Shown here: positions 8,446-17,325 of the stretch, one piece after another
Layout of the letters: each line of letters opens with the position of its first letter
Position numbering within the stretch: position 1 is the stretch's first letter
NCBI RefSeq assembly: GCF_001044425.1
Contig: NZ_LFML01000029.1
Coordinates: forward strand, 73,989-137,988
DNA from: Streptomyces roseus
GTDB lineage: Bacteria > Actinomycetota > Actinomycetes > Streptomycetales > Streptomycetaceae
Direction: 5' to 3'
Length of the DNA stretch: 64,000 bases
Made by a program: the position numbers and the translations under genes
The notes under the pieces: generated by a model
Told to the model about the DNA's origin: nothing
Seen by the model: only the letters and a program-made list of their open reading frames with translations
The model's database searches: none

Positions 8446-8967
8446 TCAGGTCCGCAGGTCCTTGCGCATCACGGTGCAGTCGCGGCCGCGCTCCCGCTCC
8501 CGGGAGCGGCGCAGGGCGGTGTAGCCCTGCGCCCGCCAGAACGCCATGCCGGCCTGGTTGTCGTCCAGTACGGCGAGCCGCAGGCCGGTGCGGCCGGCGG
8601 CGCGGAAGCGCTCCTCGACGAGGCCGGCGACGGCGCTGCCGTACCCCTCGCGGTGCGCGGTGGCGTCGATGAGCAGCAGGCCGATCCAGGGGTCCGGATC
8701 GCCGGAGGACGGGTCCGGATGGTGCGCGAGGGTGGCGGCCAGGCCGACCAGCCGGCCGGCGGAGCGGGCCAGGAGCACCTCGGCGCCGTCGTGGGCGAGT
8801 TCGTCGGCGAGGGCCGCCGCAACCTGTTCGACGGTGATGCGGCCCGGGTCGGGGAAGTCTCCGCTGAGCTCGAAGAAGGCGCGGTTGGTCGCGTAGAGCA
8901 CCGAGATCTCGGTGAGGACCGGGCCCGGCAGGGCGCCGTCCACGGCAGTGAGCGGTTGCAGGATCAC
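8446..8967 (-). CDS. GNAT N-acetyltransferase
   Basis: 173 aa, GTG start. GNAT fold with LLLIDATAHREGYGSAVAG as acetyl-CoA loop, a preceding segment RLVGLAATLAHHPD, and the C-terminal DDNQAGMAFWRAQGY strand-helix typical of motif B. No neighbour defines a substrate. Convergent with the M1 peptidase gene with a 16-bp gap. Confidence 0.75.
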   Translation of the reverse strand: MILQPLTAVDGALPGPVLTEISVLYATNRAFFELSGDFPDPGRITVEQVAAALADELAHDGAEVLLARSAGRLVGLAATLAHHPDPSSGDPDPWIGLLLIDATAHREGYGSAVAGLVEERFRAAGRTGLRLAVLDDNQAGMAFWRAQGYTALRRSRERERGRDCTVMRKDLRT

Positions 8968-9042
8968 CTGCCGAACCGTAGCGAAGCCCGCTGCCCGGAC
9001 GGCCGGGGAGGGGGCTTCGCCGCGGCGGTGTCGCCGGGGTCC

Positions 9043-9618
9043 TCAGACGTTGACGCCGAAGTCCTGGGCGATGCCGGTCAGGCCGGAGGCGTAACCCTGG
9101 CCGACCGCGCGGAACTTCCACTCGGCGCCGTTGCGGTAGAGCTCGCCGAAGACCATGGCGGTCTCGGTGGCCGCGTCCTCGGAGAGGTCGTAGCGGGCGA
9201 TCTCGGCGCCGCCGGCCTGGTTCACGACGCGGATGTACGCGTTGCGGACCTGGCCGAAGTTCTGGCTGCGGGCGTCGGCGTCGTAGATCGAGACCGGGAA
9301 GACGATCTTGTCCACGTCGGCCGCGAGGGCGGCGAGGTTGACGTTGATGGACTCGTCGTCGCCGGAGCCCTCGCCGGTGCGGTTGTCACCGGTGTGGACG
9401 ATGCTCTGGTCCGGGGTGGACTTGTTGTTGAAGAAGACGAAGTGACCGTCGGAGACGACCTTGCCCGCGGCGTTGACCGCGATGGCGGAGGCGTCCAGGT
9501 CGAAGTCGACACCGGTCGTCGTACGGACGTCCCAGCCGAGGCCGACCGTGACGGCGCTGAGGCCGGGGGCCTCCTTCGTGAGCGAGACGTTGCCGCCCTT
9601 GGACAGGCTTACTGCCAT
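9043..9618 (-). CDS. TerD family tellurium-resistance/stress protein
   Basis: 191 aa, the classic TerD length. Opens [20 protein letters not shown] and carries the calcium-binding signature stretches [18 protein letters not shown] and [13 protein letters not shown], with the conserved [20 protein letters not shown] segment. TerD domains bind calcium and, in Streptomyces, affect stress tolerance and differentiation. The mechanism is unknown. The ATG at 9618 is preceded by an AGGGA ribosome binding site; the longer upstream frame is not supported. It is divergent from arfB. Confidence 0.9.
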   Translation of the reverse strand: MAVSLSKGGNVSLTKEAPGLSAVTVGLGWDVRTTTGVDFDLDASAIAVNAAGKVVSDGHFVFFNNKSTPDQSIVHTGDNRTGEGSGDDESINVNLAALAADVDKIVFPVSIYDADARSQNFGQVRNAYIRVVNQAGGAEIARYDLSEDAATETAMVFGELYRNGAEWKFRAVGQGYASGLTGIAQDFGVNV

Positions 9619-9808
9619 TTTGACTGGTGTCCCTTCGTCTTCAGATGGCCGCGAGATCGTGGCCAAGGTACCGCTGACCTTCATAACGCGGGGAGGGGGC
9701 CGGGAGGTTCCACGCGGGCGGATCCGGGACGCGGTACGGGCGGATCCGGGACGCGATACGCCGTGAAATACGGGTGACGGGCGCCCGGCGGGGCGCGATC
9801 ATAGGGGC

Positions 9809-10234
9809 ATGCCTGGTCCCTATGTCATCCGCGGTTCGGTCGCGCTCCCCGAGGCGGAGCTCGCCTGGCGCTTCTCGCGGTCCTCCGGGCCGGGCGGGCA
9901 GCACGTGAACACCTCGGATTCGCGCGTGGAGCTGCTCTTCGACGTGGCGGCCACCAAGTCCCTGCCGGACGTGTGGAAGGAGCGGGCGCTGGAGCGGCTC
10001 GCCGGCCGGCTCGTGGACGGGGTGGTGACCGTACGGGCCTCGGAGCACCGGTCGCAGTTCCGCAACCGGGAGATGGCGCTGGTACGGATGGCGTCACTGC
10101 TCGCCGAGGCCACCGCCCCGCCGCCCAAGGCGCGCCGCGCGACGAAGATCCCCCGGGGGATCAACGAGCGGCGGCTGCGCGAGAAGAAGGCCCGCGCCGA
10201 GACGAAGCGCGGCCGCACCGGCCGCGACTGGTAG
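9809..10234 (+). CDS. arfB: Ribosome-rescue peptidyl-tRNA hydrolase ArfB
   Basis: 141 aa. Release-factor domain 3 with the catalytic motif SSGPGGQHVNTSDSRVEL and a basic C-terminal tail (RGINERRLREKKARAETKRG) that in ArfB/YaeJ enters the empty mRNA channel of stalled ribosomes. Hydrolyses peptidyl-tRNA on non-stop complexes without a codon. The length and tail separate it from classical RF1/RF2. Start ATG at 9809. Confidence 0.92.
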   Translation: MPGPYVIRGSVALPEAELAWRFSRSSGPGGQHVNTSDSRVELLFDVAATKSLPDVWKERALERLAGRLVDGVVTVRASEHRSQFRNREMALVRMASLLAEATAPPPKARRATKIPRGINERRLREKKARAETKRGRTGRDW

Positions 10235-10288
10235 GGGCCGGTGCGCTCTCCCGGGAACCGGCAGGGGCCGCGGCGCCCGGAGGCGGCC

Positions 10289-10858
10289 TCAGGGCGCCAG
10301 GTGGCGGTAGCGGCCGCGGAAGTACGTCAGCGGCGGGGAGTCGGGGGAGGGCAGCGCCGCGGTCAGGACGCGGCCGATGACCAGGGTGTGGTCGCCCGCC
10401 TCGACGCGGTTCTCCGTACGGCATTCGAGGGTGGCCAGGGCGCCCGTCAGCAGCGGGGCCCCCGAGACCTCCCCGCGCCCGTAGGGCAGGTCCGCGAAGA
10501 GGAGCCGGTCGCTGATGCGGTTCTTCATGGAGAAGCGGCTCGCCACCTGCACCTGGTGGTCCGCGAGGACCGAGACCGCCCACAGCGGCTGTTCCGCCAG
10601 GAGGTCGTCCATCCGTGACCCCTCGCGGAGGCTGACCAGCACCAGCGGGGGGTCCAGGGACACGGACATGAAGGCGGTCGCCGTCATGCCGACGTCCTCG
10701 CCGTCCGGGCCGGCCGGCGTCAGGGGCGGCTCGTGCGCGGTGATCAGGCACACGCCCGCCGCCAGCCGGGACATCGCGGCACGGAACTCGTCGTTGCTCA
10801 CGCCCTCAGGATGAGGGGTGGCGGGGATCGGCGTGGGTACGGGGGTCGTCTTCGGCAC
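10289..10858 (-). CDS. Flavin reductase family (FMN-binding split-barrel) protein
   Basis: About 189 aa from GTG 10858, or 170 aa from GTG 10801 (VSNDEFRAAMSRLAAG), the latter closer to the family start and preceded by a CTGAGG stretch. Split-barrel features: GMTATAFMSVSLDPPLVLVS, then RFSMKNRISDRLLFADLPYG, and a C-terminal LTYFRGRYRHLAP with the conserved Tyr-x-x-Gly-Arg-Tyr. Such proteins reduce FMN/FAD with NAD(P)H for partner monooxygenases; no partner gene lies next to it. The further upstream frame overlaps the cdgB regulatory region and is unlikely to be translated. Confidence 0.8.
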   Translation of the reverse strand: MPKTTPVPTPIPATPHPEGVSNDEFRAAMSRLAAGVCLITAHEPPLTPAGPDGEDVGMTATAFMSVSLDPPLVLVSLREGSRMDDLLAEQPLWAVSVLADHQVQVASRFSMKNRISDRLLFADLPYGRGEVSGAPLLTGALATLECRTENRVEAGDHTLVIGRVLTAALPSPDSPPLTYFRGRYRHLAP

Positions 10859-11019
10859 GTTCGAAACGCTAGTCCCGCCCACCCGCACCGCGCATCGGGC
10901 CCGAGTCCGAGCCGCGTCCCCGCCCCTTGGCCTAGGCCGAGGCGTATCGTTTGCTCCCGGGAAGGCGGGGGAGCGCTCCCAGGTGACAGGGACCCCATCT
11001 GCCACCTTTGTTCATCTCA

Positions 11020-11035
11020 TGTGACTTGAGTCACA
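11020..11035. promoter_or_regulatory. Crp-like palindrome TGTGA-N6-TCACA upstream of cdgB
   Basis: TGTGACTTGAGTCACA is a perfect 6+4+6 palindrome that fits both the E. coli CRP consensus and the Streptomyces Crp pattern GTG-N6-GNCAC exactly. It lies about 130 bp upstream of the cdgB start and 162 bp upstream of the divergent flavin reductase start. Confidence 0.6.
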
Positions 11036-11049
11036 GAGGGCAAGATTTG

Positions 11050-11064
11050 TTGACCCTGTGTACC
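11050..11064 (+). promoter_or_regulatory. BldD-box candidate in the cdgB promoter
   Basis: TTGACCCTGTGTACC matches the BldD consensus nTnACnCWGnGTnAn at eight of nine fixed positions (the last A is C). cdgB is an established BldD target in S. coelicolor, which makes the match meaningful. It is located 98 bp upstream of the translation start. Confidence 0.6.
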
Positions 11065-11161
11065 TGGCGCACAGCTCACTGTGATTCAGTGGACAGGACA
11101 CCGCAACGAAACGCCGATGACAAACCTGGAGTTGCTGTCGAGGTCTCGGGGAGAGCGAGCA

Positions 11162-12931
11162 ATGGAGACCGAGTCGGAGCCGTACGTCCGTCTTGCGACC
11201 CTGCGGCAGCTCCACCAGGTGGTGGCCGAGCTCAACACGGCCAGGAGCCTGGCGGACACCCTGCAGACCGTCGTGGACGGCATCGTCGTGGGCCTCGGCT
11301 ACGAACTCGCCTGTGTCAACCTCGTACGCCCCGACGGGGATCTCGTCGTCGCCGCCTTCGCCGGTGACCCCGCCGCAGAGGCCCTCATCACGGGCCGCGT
11401 CGGCTCCCGCGCCTCCTGGGAGCGCCGCCTGACGATGGGTGAGAGCTGGGACGGGCTCCGCTTCATCCCGCACACCGAGGGCTGGGTCCTCCTGGAGGAC
11501 GACGTGCCCCAGTGGCACACGGACGGCCCCGATCCGCGCTTCGCCGACGAGTGGCACCCCGAGGACCGTCTCTACGCCCCCATGTACGCGTCCGGCGGGG
11601 AACTTCTGGGTGTCATTTCGGTGGACAGACCGCGCAACGGGCGGCGCCCCGGCGCCTGGGGGCGCGAGGCGCTGCAGATGTACGCCTTCCAAGCGGCGAT
11701 TGCGATCAGCAACGCACGGCTGCGCGCGAACATGCAGCGGGCCCTGGTCCGGCTGGAGCGCGAGCAGCAGGCACTGCGCGCCAGCGAGGAGTCGTTCCGC
11801 CAGGCCTTCGAGTACGCACCCAGCGGCATGGCGATCGCCGAGATGGGCGGGGACCAGCACGGGCGGCTGCTGCGCACCAACGACGCGCTGTGCCGGCTGC
11901 TGGGCCGGCCCGCGTCCGTGCTGCGCCGGTACTCCTTCTCCGACCTGGTCCACCCGGAGGACATCGGGACCCTGCTGCGGACCTCCGCCGAGGGCGGGCG
12001 GGCCGAGCTGAGGCTCGCGCGGCGCGACGGCACGTACGTATGGGTCTCGCTGCGCAACTCCGTCGTCGCGGACGCCGCCGACGGGCCGCGGTTCCTGCTC
12101 ACGCACGTCGAGGACATCGAGGAGCGCAAGCGCCACGAGCTCCAGCTCGCCCACCGGGCCAGCCACGACTCGCTGACGGGCCTGCCCAACAGCGCCGAGC
12201 TGCGCTCGCGCCTCGGGGCGCGGCTGTGCCGCAGGCCGCAGTCGGTCCGCGCCACCGCCGTGGAAGCGCTCGACGCGGCGTACGAGGGGCACGGGGCGCA
12301 CGCCGGTCACGGGGCCCACGCCGGGCACGGGGCGTACGCGGGCGGGGCGGTCGAGGCGGGTGGTGCCGTCGGGGAGCACGGCTTTCGGCCCGACGCCTAC
12401 CCGGAGCCCTTCGAGTACCCCGGCGCCCCGGGGGTGCCCGCGCCGGGCGTGCCCGGCCCCGGCGGGCCCGGCGCGGGCCCGTACGACCACCACGTGCACG
12501 CGGTGGCGCCCGCGAGCGACGTCGACGACGGCACGAAGGGGCTGGCGGTCCTCTTCTGCGACCTCGACGGATTCAAGTCGATCAACGACCGGTTCGGGCA
12601 CCACACGGGTGACGCGGTCCTGATCGAGGTGGCCCGGCGGCTGACGACCGGCGTCAGGGACGGTGACACCGTCGCCCGGCTGGGTGGTGACGAATTCGTC
12701 GTCCTCGCGGACGGGCTGGGCGCGGCCGACGCCGCGGACCTGGCCGTCCGGCTGCGCAACGCGATCATCCCGCCGATCCGGGTGGACGGCCGCGCGGTGC
12801 GCGTGGGCGCGAGTTTCGGCATCGGCTGGGCCAGCTGCGGCATGTCGGCCGACGAGGTGCTGCGCTCCGCCGACCAGCGGATGTACATCGAGAAGAGGTC
12901 CCGCTCCAAGGCGCACCGCCGGGCCGGCTGA
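11162..12931 (+). CDS. cdgB: Diguanylate cyclase CdgB (GAF-PAS-GGDEF)
   Basis: 589 aa. GAF-like domain (about 25-180), a short coiled-coil (MQRALVRLEREQQALRASEE), PAS with PAC (208-325), then GGDEF. The active site is canonical GGDEF at 508-512 with the product-inhibition I-site RDGD at 499-502, so synthesis of c-di-GMP with feedback control is expected. In Streptomyces c-di-GMP dimerises BldD and blocks sporulation. Unusual: about 100 low-complexity residues (355-458, Gly/His/Ala/Pro-rich with HGAHAG repeats) are inserted inside the GGDEF domain between the first helix (HDSLTGLPN) and the first core strand (LAVLFCDLDGF). ATG 11162 was chosen over 11081/11117 for its GGGGAGAG ribosome binding site. 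Confidence 0.92.
   Translation: METESEPYVRLATLRQLHQVVAELNTARSLADTLQTVVDGIVVGLGYELACVNLVRPDGDLVVAAFAGDPAAEALITGRVGSRASWERRLTMGESWDGLRFIPHTEGWVLLEDDVPQWHTDGPDPRFADEWHPEDRLYAPMYASGGELLGVISVDRPRNGRRPGAWGREALQMYAFQAAIAISNARLRANMQRALVRLEREQQALRASEESFRQAFEYAPSGMAIAEMGGDQHGRLLRTNDALCRLLGRPASVLRRYSFSDLVHPEDIGTLLRTSAEGGRAELRLARRDGTYVWVSLRNSVVADAADGPRFLLTHVEDIEERKRHELQLAHRASHDSLTGLPNSAELRSRLGARLCRRPQSVRATAVEALDAAYEGHGAHAGHGAHAGHGAYAGGAVEAGGAVGEHGFRPDAYPEPFEYPGAPGVPAPGVPGPGGPGAGPYDHHVHAVAPASDVDDGTKGLAVLFCDLDGFKSINDRFGHHTGDAVLIEVARRLTTGVRDGDTVARLGGDEFVVLADGLGAADAADLAVRLRNAIIPPIRVDGRAVRVGASFGIGWASCGMSADEVLRSADQRMYIEKRSRSKAHRRAG
12290..12343 (+). repeat. 18-bp tandem repeat inside cdgB, three units
   Basis: Three 18-bp units starting CACGGGGC at 12290, 12308 and 12326 encode HGAHAG, HGAHAG, HGAYAG within the insertion that splits the GGDEF domain. 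Copy number could vary between strains by slippage. Confidence 0.8.
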
Positions 12932-12999
12932 GCCGATCGGCCGCCCGTGGGTGCACCTGTTCGGGGTAGGCTCCCGTGGGTCGAAAGGAGTGACCTGCG

Positions 13000-14025
13000 A
13001 TGACGACGCCCGCGAACCACGGCCCGAACAGTGGGGCGAACAAGCCCGAGGACGACGATCCGTTCGGCTATCTCTACGCGGACGGCCAGGCCGCCGGAGC
13101 CACCCCGCCCGCGTCGGGCGGTGGATACGGCTACCCCGGCCCGACGGTCGGTGGGCAGCCCGGCGTGCAGCCCGGTGTCCCCCGTACCTCGTACAACCAG
13201 GTGCGCACGGTCGGTGAGCGGACGTACGGCGGCCAGCGCGGCGCCCAGGTTCCGCCCCAGCAGCAGCCGGCCTACCAGGCCCAGTACCAGGCCCCGGAAG
13301 CCCTCCAGGCGGGCGGCTACGGTGTTCCGCCGCAGCAGGGGCAGACCACCACCACGTCGGCGATGCCCGCGCCGGGCGGACACGGCGGCGGCAGCGGAGG
13401 CGGCGGTTCCAGCCGCAAGGGCATGCTCATAGCGGCCGTCGCGGTGGTCGCCGCGGTCGCGATCGGCATCGGTGCGGCCGTGGCCTTCGGCGACAAGGGC
13501 GACGACAAGAAGGACAAGGGCAACGCGGCGGGCGGGCAGCCGTCCGCGCAGCCGCAGAACTCCTCGTCGGCCGATCCGAGTCCCTCGCAGTCCCCGGAGG
13601 CCCCGCTGCCCAAGGCGGACGCCTCGGGCGCGGGCATGTCCCTGACGGGCGGCGCGCACCTGGAGGCCACGATCCCGGGCGCGAAGAGCGCGGGCGGCCA
13701 GTACGTGGGTGGGCTGAACGCTCCCGGTGCGGCGGCGACTTGGAACGTGGACGTGGCCAAGGCGGGCCAGTACAAGCTGAAGATGGTCTACGGGGTGCCG
13801 GGCAAGGACGCCAGCACCACCCTGACCGTCAACGGCGAGGCGCAGTCCCGGCCCGTCAACATGAAGAACTTCTCCGGGGCCAAGCCGGGCGAGTGGGACA
13901 AGGGCTGGACGAACACCTGGTCGCTCGTCACGCTCAAGCAGGGCACGAACACGATCAAGGTCTCGTGTGAGGCCGGCAACCAGTGCGATGTCGCCCTCGA
14001 CCAGCTCTGGCTTGAGAAGGGCTGA
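13000..14025 (+). CDS. Membrane-anchored protein with C-terminal CBM35-like domain
   Basis: 341 aa. The N-terminal cytosolic part (1-140) is Gly/Pro/Gln-rich and disordered (DDDPFGYLYADGQAAG, repeated QPGVQPGV). One membrane segment (about 143-167, GMLIAAVAVVAAVAIGIGAA) is followed by a Ser/Pro/Gln-rich spacer and a C-terminal beta-sandwich of about 120 aa (EATIPGAKSAGGQYVGGL, GQYKLKMVYG, LTVNGEAQSRPVNMKN, CDVALDQLWLEKG) resembling carbohydrate-binding module 35. No catalytic domain is present, so a surface glycan-binding or sensing role is an inference. Start ATG 13000 has AAAGGAG at 12984-12990. Convergent with the PfkB gene. Confidence 0.8.
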   Translation: MTTPANHGPNSGANKPEDDDPFGYLYADGQAAGATPPASGGGYGYPGPTVGGQPGVQPGVPRTSYNQVRTVGERTYGGQRGAQVPPQQQPAYQAQYQAPEALQAGGYGVPPQQGQTTTTSAMPAPGGHGGGSGGGGSSRKGMLIAAVAVVAAVAIGIGAAVAFGDKGDDKKDKGNAAGGQPSAQPQNSSSADPSPSQSPEAPLPKADASGAGMSLTGGAHLEATIPGAKSAGGQYVGGLNAPGAAATWNVDVAKAGQYKLKMVYGVPGKDASTTLTVNGEAQSRPVNMKNFSGAKPGEWDKGWTNTWSLVTLKQGTNTIKVSCEAGNQCDVALDQLWLEKG

Positions 14026-14049
14026 TCCCGGTCCCGGCTCCGGCCGCGC

Positions 14050-14967
14050 CTAGCGTGCCGTCAGCTTCACCGACCCCCGTACCTCCTCGTAGGTGCGGGG
14101 GTCGAAGTCTCCCGCCGTCGGGGCGTGGACCGTGGCCGCCGAGAGAGCTACCGCGCGGGTCAGGCGGGCCGGCCAGTCCAGGCCCTCCGTGAGGGCCGAC
14201 AGGAGGCCCGCGACGGCGGAGTCACCGGCTCCGGTCGGGTTGCCCTTCAGGGCGCGCGGCGGGGCGGCCTGCCAGGTGCCCTGAGGGGTGGCGGCCAGGA
14301 GCCCGCCGGGGCCGAGCGAGGTCACCACGGCGTGCGCGCCGCGGCGGCGGGCGTCGCGGGTGGCCTGGAGCGGTTCGCGGGAGCCGGTCAGCTCGGCGAG
14401 CTCGGCGGCGTTCGGCTTGATCATCTCGGGCCGGGCGGCGACCCCGCGGCGCAGGGCCTCGCCGCTGGTGTCCAGGAGCACCGGGACCCCGGCCGCGCGG
14501 GCCGCCCGTACGAGCACCGCGTACGCGCCCACCGGCACGCCCGGCGGGAGGCTGCCGCACAGGGCCACCGCGGCCGCCCCGGCCAGCAGTTCCCCGTAGC
14601 GGTCGAGGAAGGCGGCCCATTCCGCGGAACCGATCGGCGGACCCGGCTCGTTGAACTGCGTGGTGTCGCCCGAGGCCTCGTCGACCACGGCCACGGTGCG
14701 CCGGGTGGTGCCCGCGCAGGGGATCAGTGCGTCCGTCAGCCGCGGGGTGCCGGCGAGCAGTTCGCGTACGGCGGCGCCGGTGCGCCCGCCCGCGAAGCCG
14801 GTCGCGGTGACCTCGTGTCCGAGCGCGGCCAGGACGCGGGCGACGTTGAGGCCCTTGCCGCCGGGCCGCTCGCTCACGGCGGTGACCCGGTGCGAGGTGT
14901 GCGGAATCAGCTTGGGTACGCGGTGGGTGACGTCGAGTGCGGTGTTGAGCGTCACGGTGAGGATCAT
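14050..14967 (-). CDS. 1-phosphofructokinase/tagatose-6-P kinase-type PfkB sugar kinase
   Basis: 305 aa ribokinase-fold kinase. PfkB signature 1 is ERPGGKGLNVARVLAALG and signature 2 with the catalytic Asp is GNPTGAGDSAVAGLL; MIKPNAAELAELTG is also conserved. The N-terminus MILTVTLNTALDVTH is typical of the 1-phosphofructokinase/LacC/AgaC branch that phosphorylates ketohexose phosphates. Located directly downstream of nagK-nagA in the same orientation (117-bp gap), so it may act on sugar phosphates arising from amino sugars (inference). Confidence 0.85.
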   Translation of the reverse strand: MILTVTLNTALDVTHRVPKLIPHTSHRVTAVSERPGGKGLNVARVLAALGHEVTATGFAGGRTGAAVRELLAGTPRLTDALIPCAGTTRRTVAVVDEASGDTTQFNEPGPPIGSAEWAAFLDRYGELLAGAAAVALCGSLPPGVPVGAYAVLVRAARAAGVPVLLDTSGEALRRGVAARPEMIKPNAAELAELTGSREPLQATRDARRRGAHAVVTSLGPGGLLAATPQGTWQAAPPRALKGNPTGAGDSAVAGLLSALTEGLDWPARLTRAVALSAATVHAPTAGDFDPRTYEEVRGSVKLTAR

Positions 14968-15084
14968 GGCAGGCCCCGGTCTCGGTGTGTGCCGGGATCA
15001 TGCCAAACGGCAGTGCGGGCGGCCCAGTCCCCCGGGCCGCCCGCCACCCTCCGTACCTGCACGGACCAGCGTCCCGGGCCGTCC

Positions 15085-16236
15085 TCAGAGCGTCGGGTCC
15101 ACGATCCACTCGCCGCGCCGCATGACGCCCTTGACGTCGAACGCGGCGTCCAGGACGACCAGGTCGGCGTACTTGCCCGGCTCCAGCGAACCGACCTCGT
15201 CGTACAGGCCGATCAGCTTGGCCGGATTGGCCGAGATCGCCTGCACCACGGACTCGACGGGCAGCTTGTCCAGGGTCACCGACCGCTTGAAGGCGGTGTC
15301 CAGGGTCAGGGTGGAGCCGGCGATCGAACCGCCCTCGACGAGGCGGGCCACGCCCTCCCTCACCTGGACCTCCAGCGGCCCGAGGTGGTAGATCCCGTCG
15401 CCGAAGCCGGCCGCGTCCATCGCGTCGGTGATCAGCGCCACCCGGTGCGCGCCCGCGTGGTGGAAGGCCAGTTCCAGCATCGCCGGGTGCAGGTGGGTGC
15501 CGTCGTTGATCAGCTCGACGGTGACCCGCTCGTCCTCCAGCAGGGCGGCGATCGGGCCGGGGGCGCGGTGCTCCATGCCCGGCATCGCGTTGTACAGGTG
15601 GGTGGCCACGGTCGCGCCCGCGTCGATGGCCTGGCGCGTCTGGTCGTACGTGGAGTCGGTGTGGCCGATCGCGGCGATGACCCCGTGCTCGGCCAGCAGC
15701 CGTACGGAGTCCAGGCCGCCCGGGAGCTCGGTGGCGAGGGTGAACATGCGGGCGGCGCCGTGCGCGGCGTCGATCAGCTTGCGGACCTCGGCCGGGTCGG
15801 GGTCGCGGAGCAGGTCCTCCTTGTGGGCGCCCTTGCGGCAGGGGTTGATGAACGGCCCCTCGAAGTGGATGCCGGCGATCTCGCCCGCCTGCGTCAGCTC
15901 GGCCAGCAGCCCGGCTCGGCGGGCCAGTTCGTCCAGGTCGCCGGTGACGGTGGAGGCGACGAGCGTGGTGGTGCCGTGCTCGCGGTGGGTCCGTACGCCC
16001 TTGAGGACCTCCTCGGCGGTGCCGGAGGTGAAGGAGGCGCCGCCGCCCCCGTGGTTGTGCATGTCCACGAAGCCGGGGACGAGCCAGTGCCCGGACAGGT
16101 CGACGATCCGCGCGCCCTCGCCGGCGCTGCCGGCGATGCGCTCGCCCTCGACGATGACGCGGCCGCCCGCCACGGTCCCGGTGGGCAGGACCACCCTGGC
16201 GCCGGAGAGAACGGTGCTGTGTGCGCTTCCGGACAT
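15085..16236 (-). CDS. nagA: N-acetylglucosamine-6-phosphate deacetylase NagA
   Basis: 383 aa amidohydrolase. Metal site HNH at 60-62 in FVDMHNHGG, then HFEGPFINPCRKGAH, GHTDSTYDQTRQAI, HLYNAMPGMEHRAPG and the catalytic Asp in ALITDAMDAAG. Removes acetate from GlcNAc-6-P to give GlcN-6-P. The ATG overlaps the nagK stop by one base (TGATG) and is preceded by GGAGG, so the two genes are coupled. The pair is preceded by a dre-like DasR site, consistent with DasR control of nagKA known in Streptomyces. Confidence 0.93.
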   Translation of the reverse strand: MSGSAHSTVLSGARVVLPTGTVAGGRVIVEGERIAGSAGEGARIVDLSGHWLVPGFVDMHNHGGGGASFTSGTAEEVLKGVRTHREHGTTTLVASTVTGDLDELARRAGLLAELTQAGEIAGIHFEGPFINPCRKGAHKEDLLRDPDPAEVRKLIDAAHGAARMFTLATELPGGLDSVRLLAEHGVIAAIGHTDSTYDQTRQAIDAGATVATHLYNAMPGMEHRAPGPIAALLEDERVTVELINDGTHLHPAMLELAFHHAGAHRVALITDAMDAAGFGDGIYHLGPLEVQVREGVARLVEGGSIAGSTLTLDTAFKRSVTLDKLPVESVVQAISANPAKLIGLYDEVGSLEPGKYADLVVLDAAFDVKGVMRRGEWIVDPTL

Positions 16237-17177
16237 CAGGCAGGTACCTCCGTGGCGAGTAGGTCCCAGGCGAGCAGCCCTGCGCCCAGGCATCCGGCGG
16301 TGTCCCCGAGGGCCGCCGGAACGATGTCGGGCAGCCGCTGGAACGTCACGCGCTCCTCGACGGCCGCCCGCAGTGGTGTGAACAAGGTTTCCCCCGCCTC
16401 CGCGAGCCCGCCACCGATGATCAGCGTGCGCGGGTCCAGCAGGGTGATCGCCGTGACCAGGCCGTCGGCGAGGGCGCCGACCGCGGCCAGCCACACCTCG
16501 CGGGCGCGTGCGTCGCCGGACTCCACGGCCTTGGCGCAGTCGGCGGCGTCGGCGGCCGGGTCGCCGGAGGCGGCGGCCCAGGCACGGCTGACGGCGGACG
16601 CGGAGGCGAGGGTCTCCAGGCAGCCGTACTGGCCGCAGCCGCAGGCGGGTCCGCCGGGGCGGACCACGATGTGGCCGATCTCGCCCGCGTAGCCGTGGGC
16701 GCCGGCCTCGATGCGGCCGGCGATGCCGATGGCGCCGGCGATGCCGGTGCCGAGGGGGACGAACAGGAAGCGGTCGGCGCCGCGGCCGGCGCCGATGCGG
16801 CCTTCGGCGAGTCCGCCCGTGCGGACGTCGTGGCCCAGGGCCACCGGGATGCCGCCGAGCCGTCCGCTGAGCAGCTCGCGCATGGGTACGTCGCGCCAGC
16901 CCAGGTTCGCCGCGTAGACGGCGATCCCGTTCCCGGCGTCGACGATGCCGGGGACGGCGACGCCGGCCGCGGCGGCGGGCGCGCCGAAGCGCTCGCGGCC
17001 GAGGGCGGAGAGTTCGGCGGCGAACTCCAGGATCGTCTCGACGACGGCGTCGGGGCCCCGGTCGCGGCCGGTGGCGCGGCGCGCTTCGTGGAGCAGCGCC
17101 CCGTCGTCGGCGATGAGGGCGGCCTTCATCCCGGTGCCGCCCACATCGAGGGCGATGACGTGTTTCACGGGTTTCAC
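16236..17177 (-). CDS. nagK: ROK-family N-acetylglucosamine kinase NagK
   Basis: 313 aa. The ROK ATP-binding loop DVGGTGMKAA (11-20), catalytic-base region ALGHDVRTGG (Asp117) and zinc knuckle CGCGQYGCLE (Cys179, 181, 186) are intact. First gene of nagK-nagA; would phosphorylate internal GlcNAc, for instance from cell-wall turnover or chitobiose, feeding NagA. GlcNAc versus glucose specificity is inferred from the operon. The start is GTG at 17177 or GTG at 17168 (VKHVIALDVGG); neither has a strong ribosome binding site. Confidence 0.88.
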   Translation of the reverse strand: MKPVKHVIALDVGGTGMKAALIADDGALLHEARRATGRDRGPDAVVETILEFAAELSALGRERFGAPAAAAGVAVPGIVDAGNGIAVYAANLGWRDVPMRELLSGRLGGIPVALGHDVRTGGLAEGRIGAGRGADRFLFVPLGTGIAGAIGIAGRIEAGAHGYAGEIGHIVVRPGGPACGCGQYGCLETLASASAVSRAWAAASGDPAADAADCAKAVESGDARAREVWLAAVGALADGLVTAITLLDPRTLIIGGGLAEAGETLFTPLRAAVEERVTFQRLPDIVPAALGDTAGCLGAGLLAWDLLATEVPA

Positions 17178-17205
17178 AGGTGACAGTCTCGCGTGCTCAG
17201 CGGGG

Positions 17206-17221
17206 AAAGGTCTAGTCCATT
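17206..17221. promoter_or_regulatory. dre-like DasR operator upstream of nagK
   Basis: AAAGGTCTAGTCCATT matches the DasR responsive element ACTGGTCTAGACCAGT at 12 of 16 positions, including the GGTCTAG core. It sits 29-44 bp upstream of the nagK start, in operator position. Confidence 0.7.
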
Positions 17222-17325
17222 GGAGGGGATTGTTGAGCGGCCATACAAAATCGAACGTCCGGGTCGGGCGGCGGACCCCACGCCGTGCGCACCGGATGTG
17301 GACGAGGATGTGGACGAGCCGCCAA

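Noticed and set aside
11020..11035. The cdgB palindrome as a BldD site
   Set aside because: The distance between AC and GT is four bases instead of the five needed by the BldD consensus. A better BldD box lies at 11050; the palindrome suits Crp.
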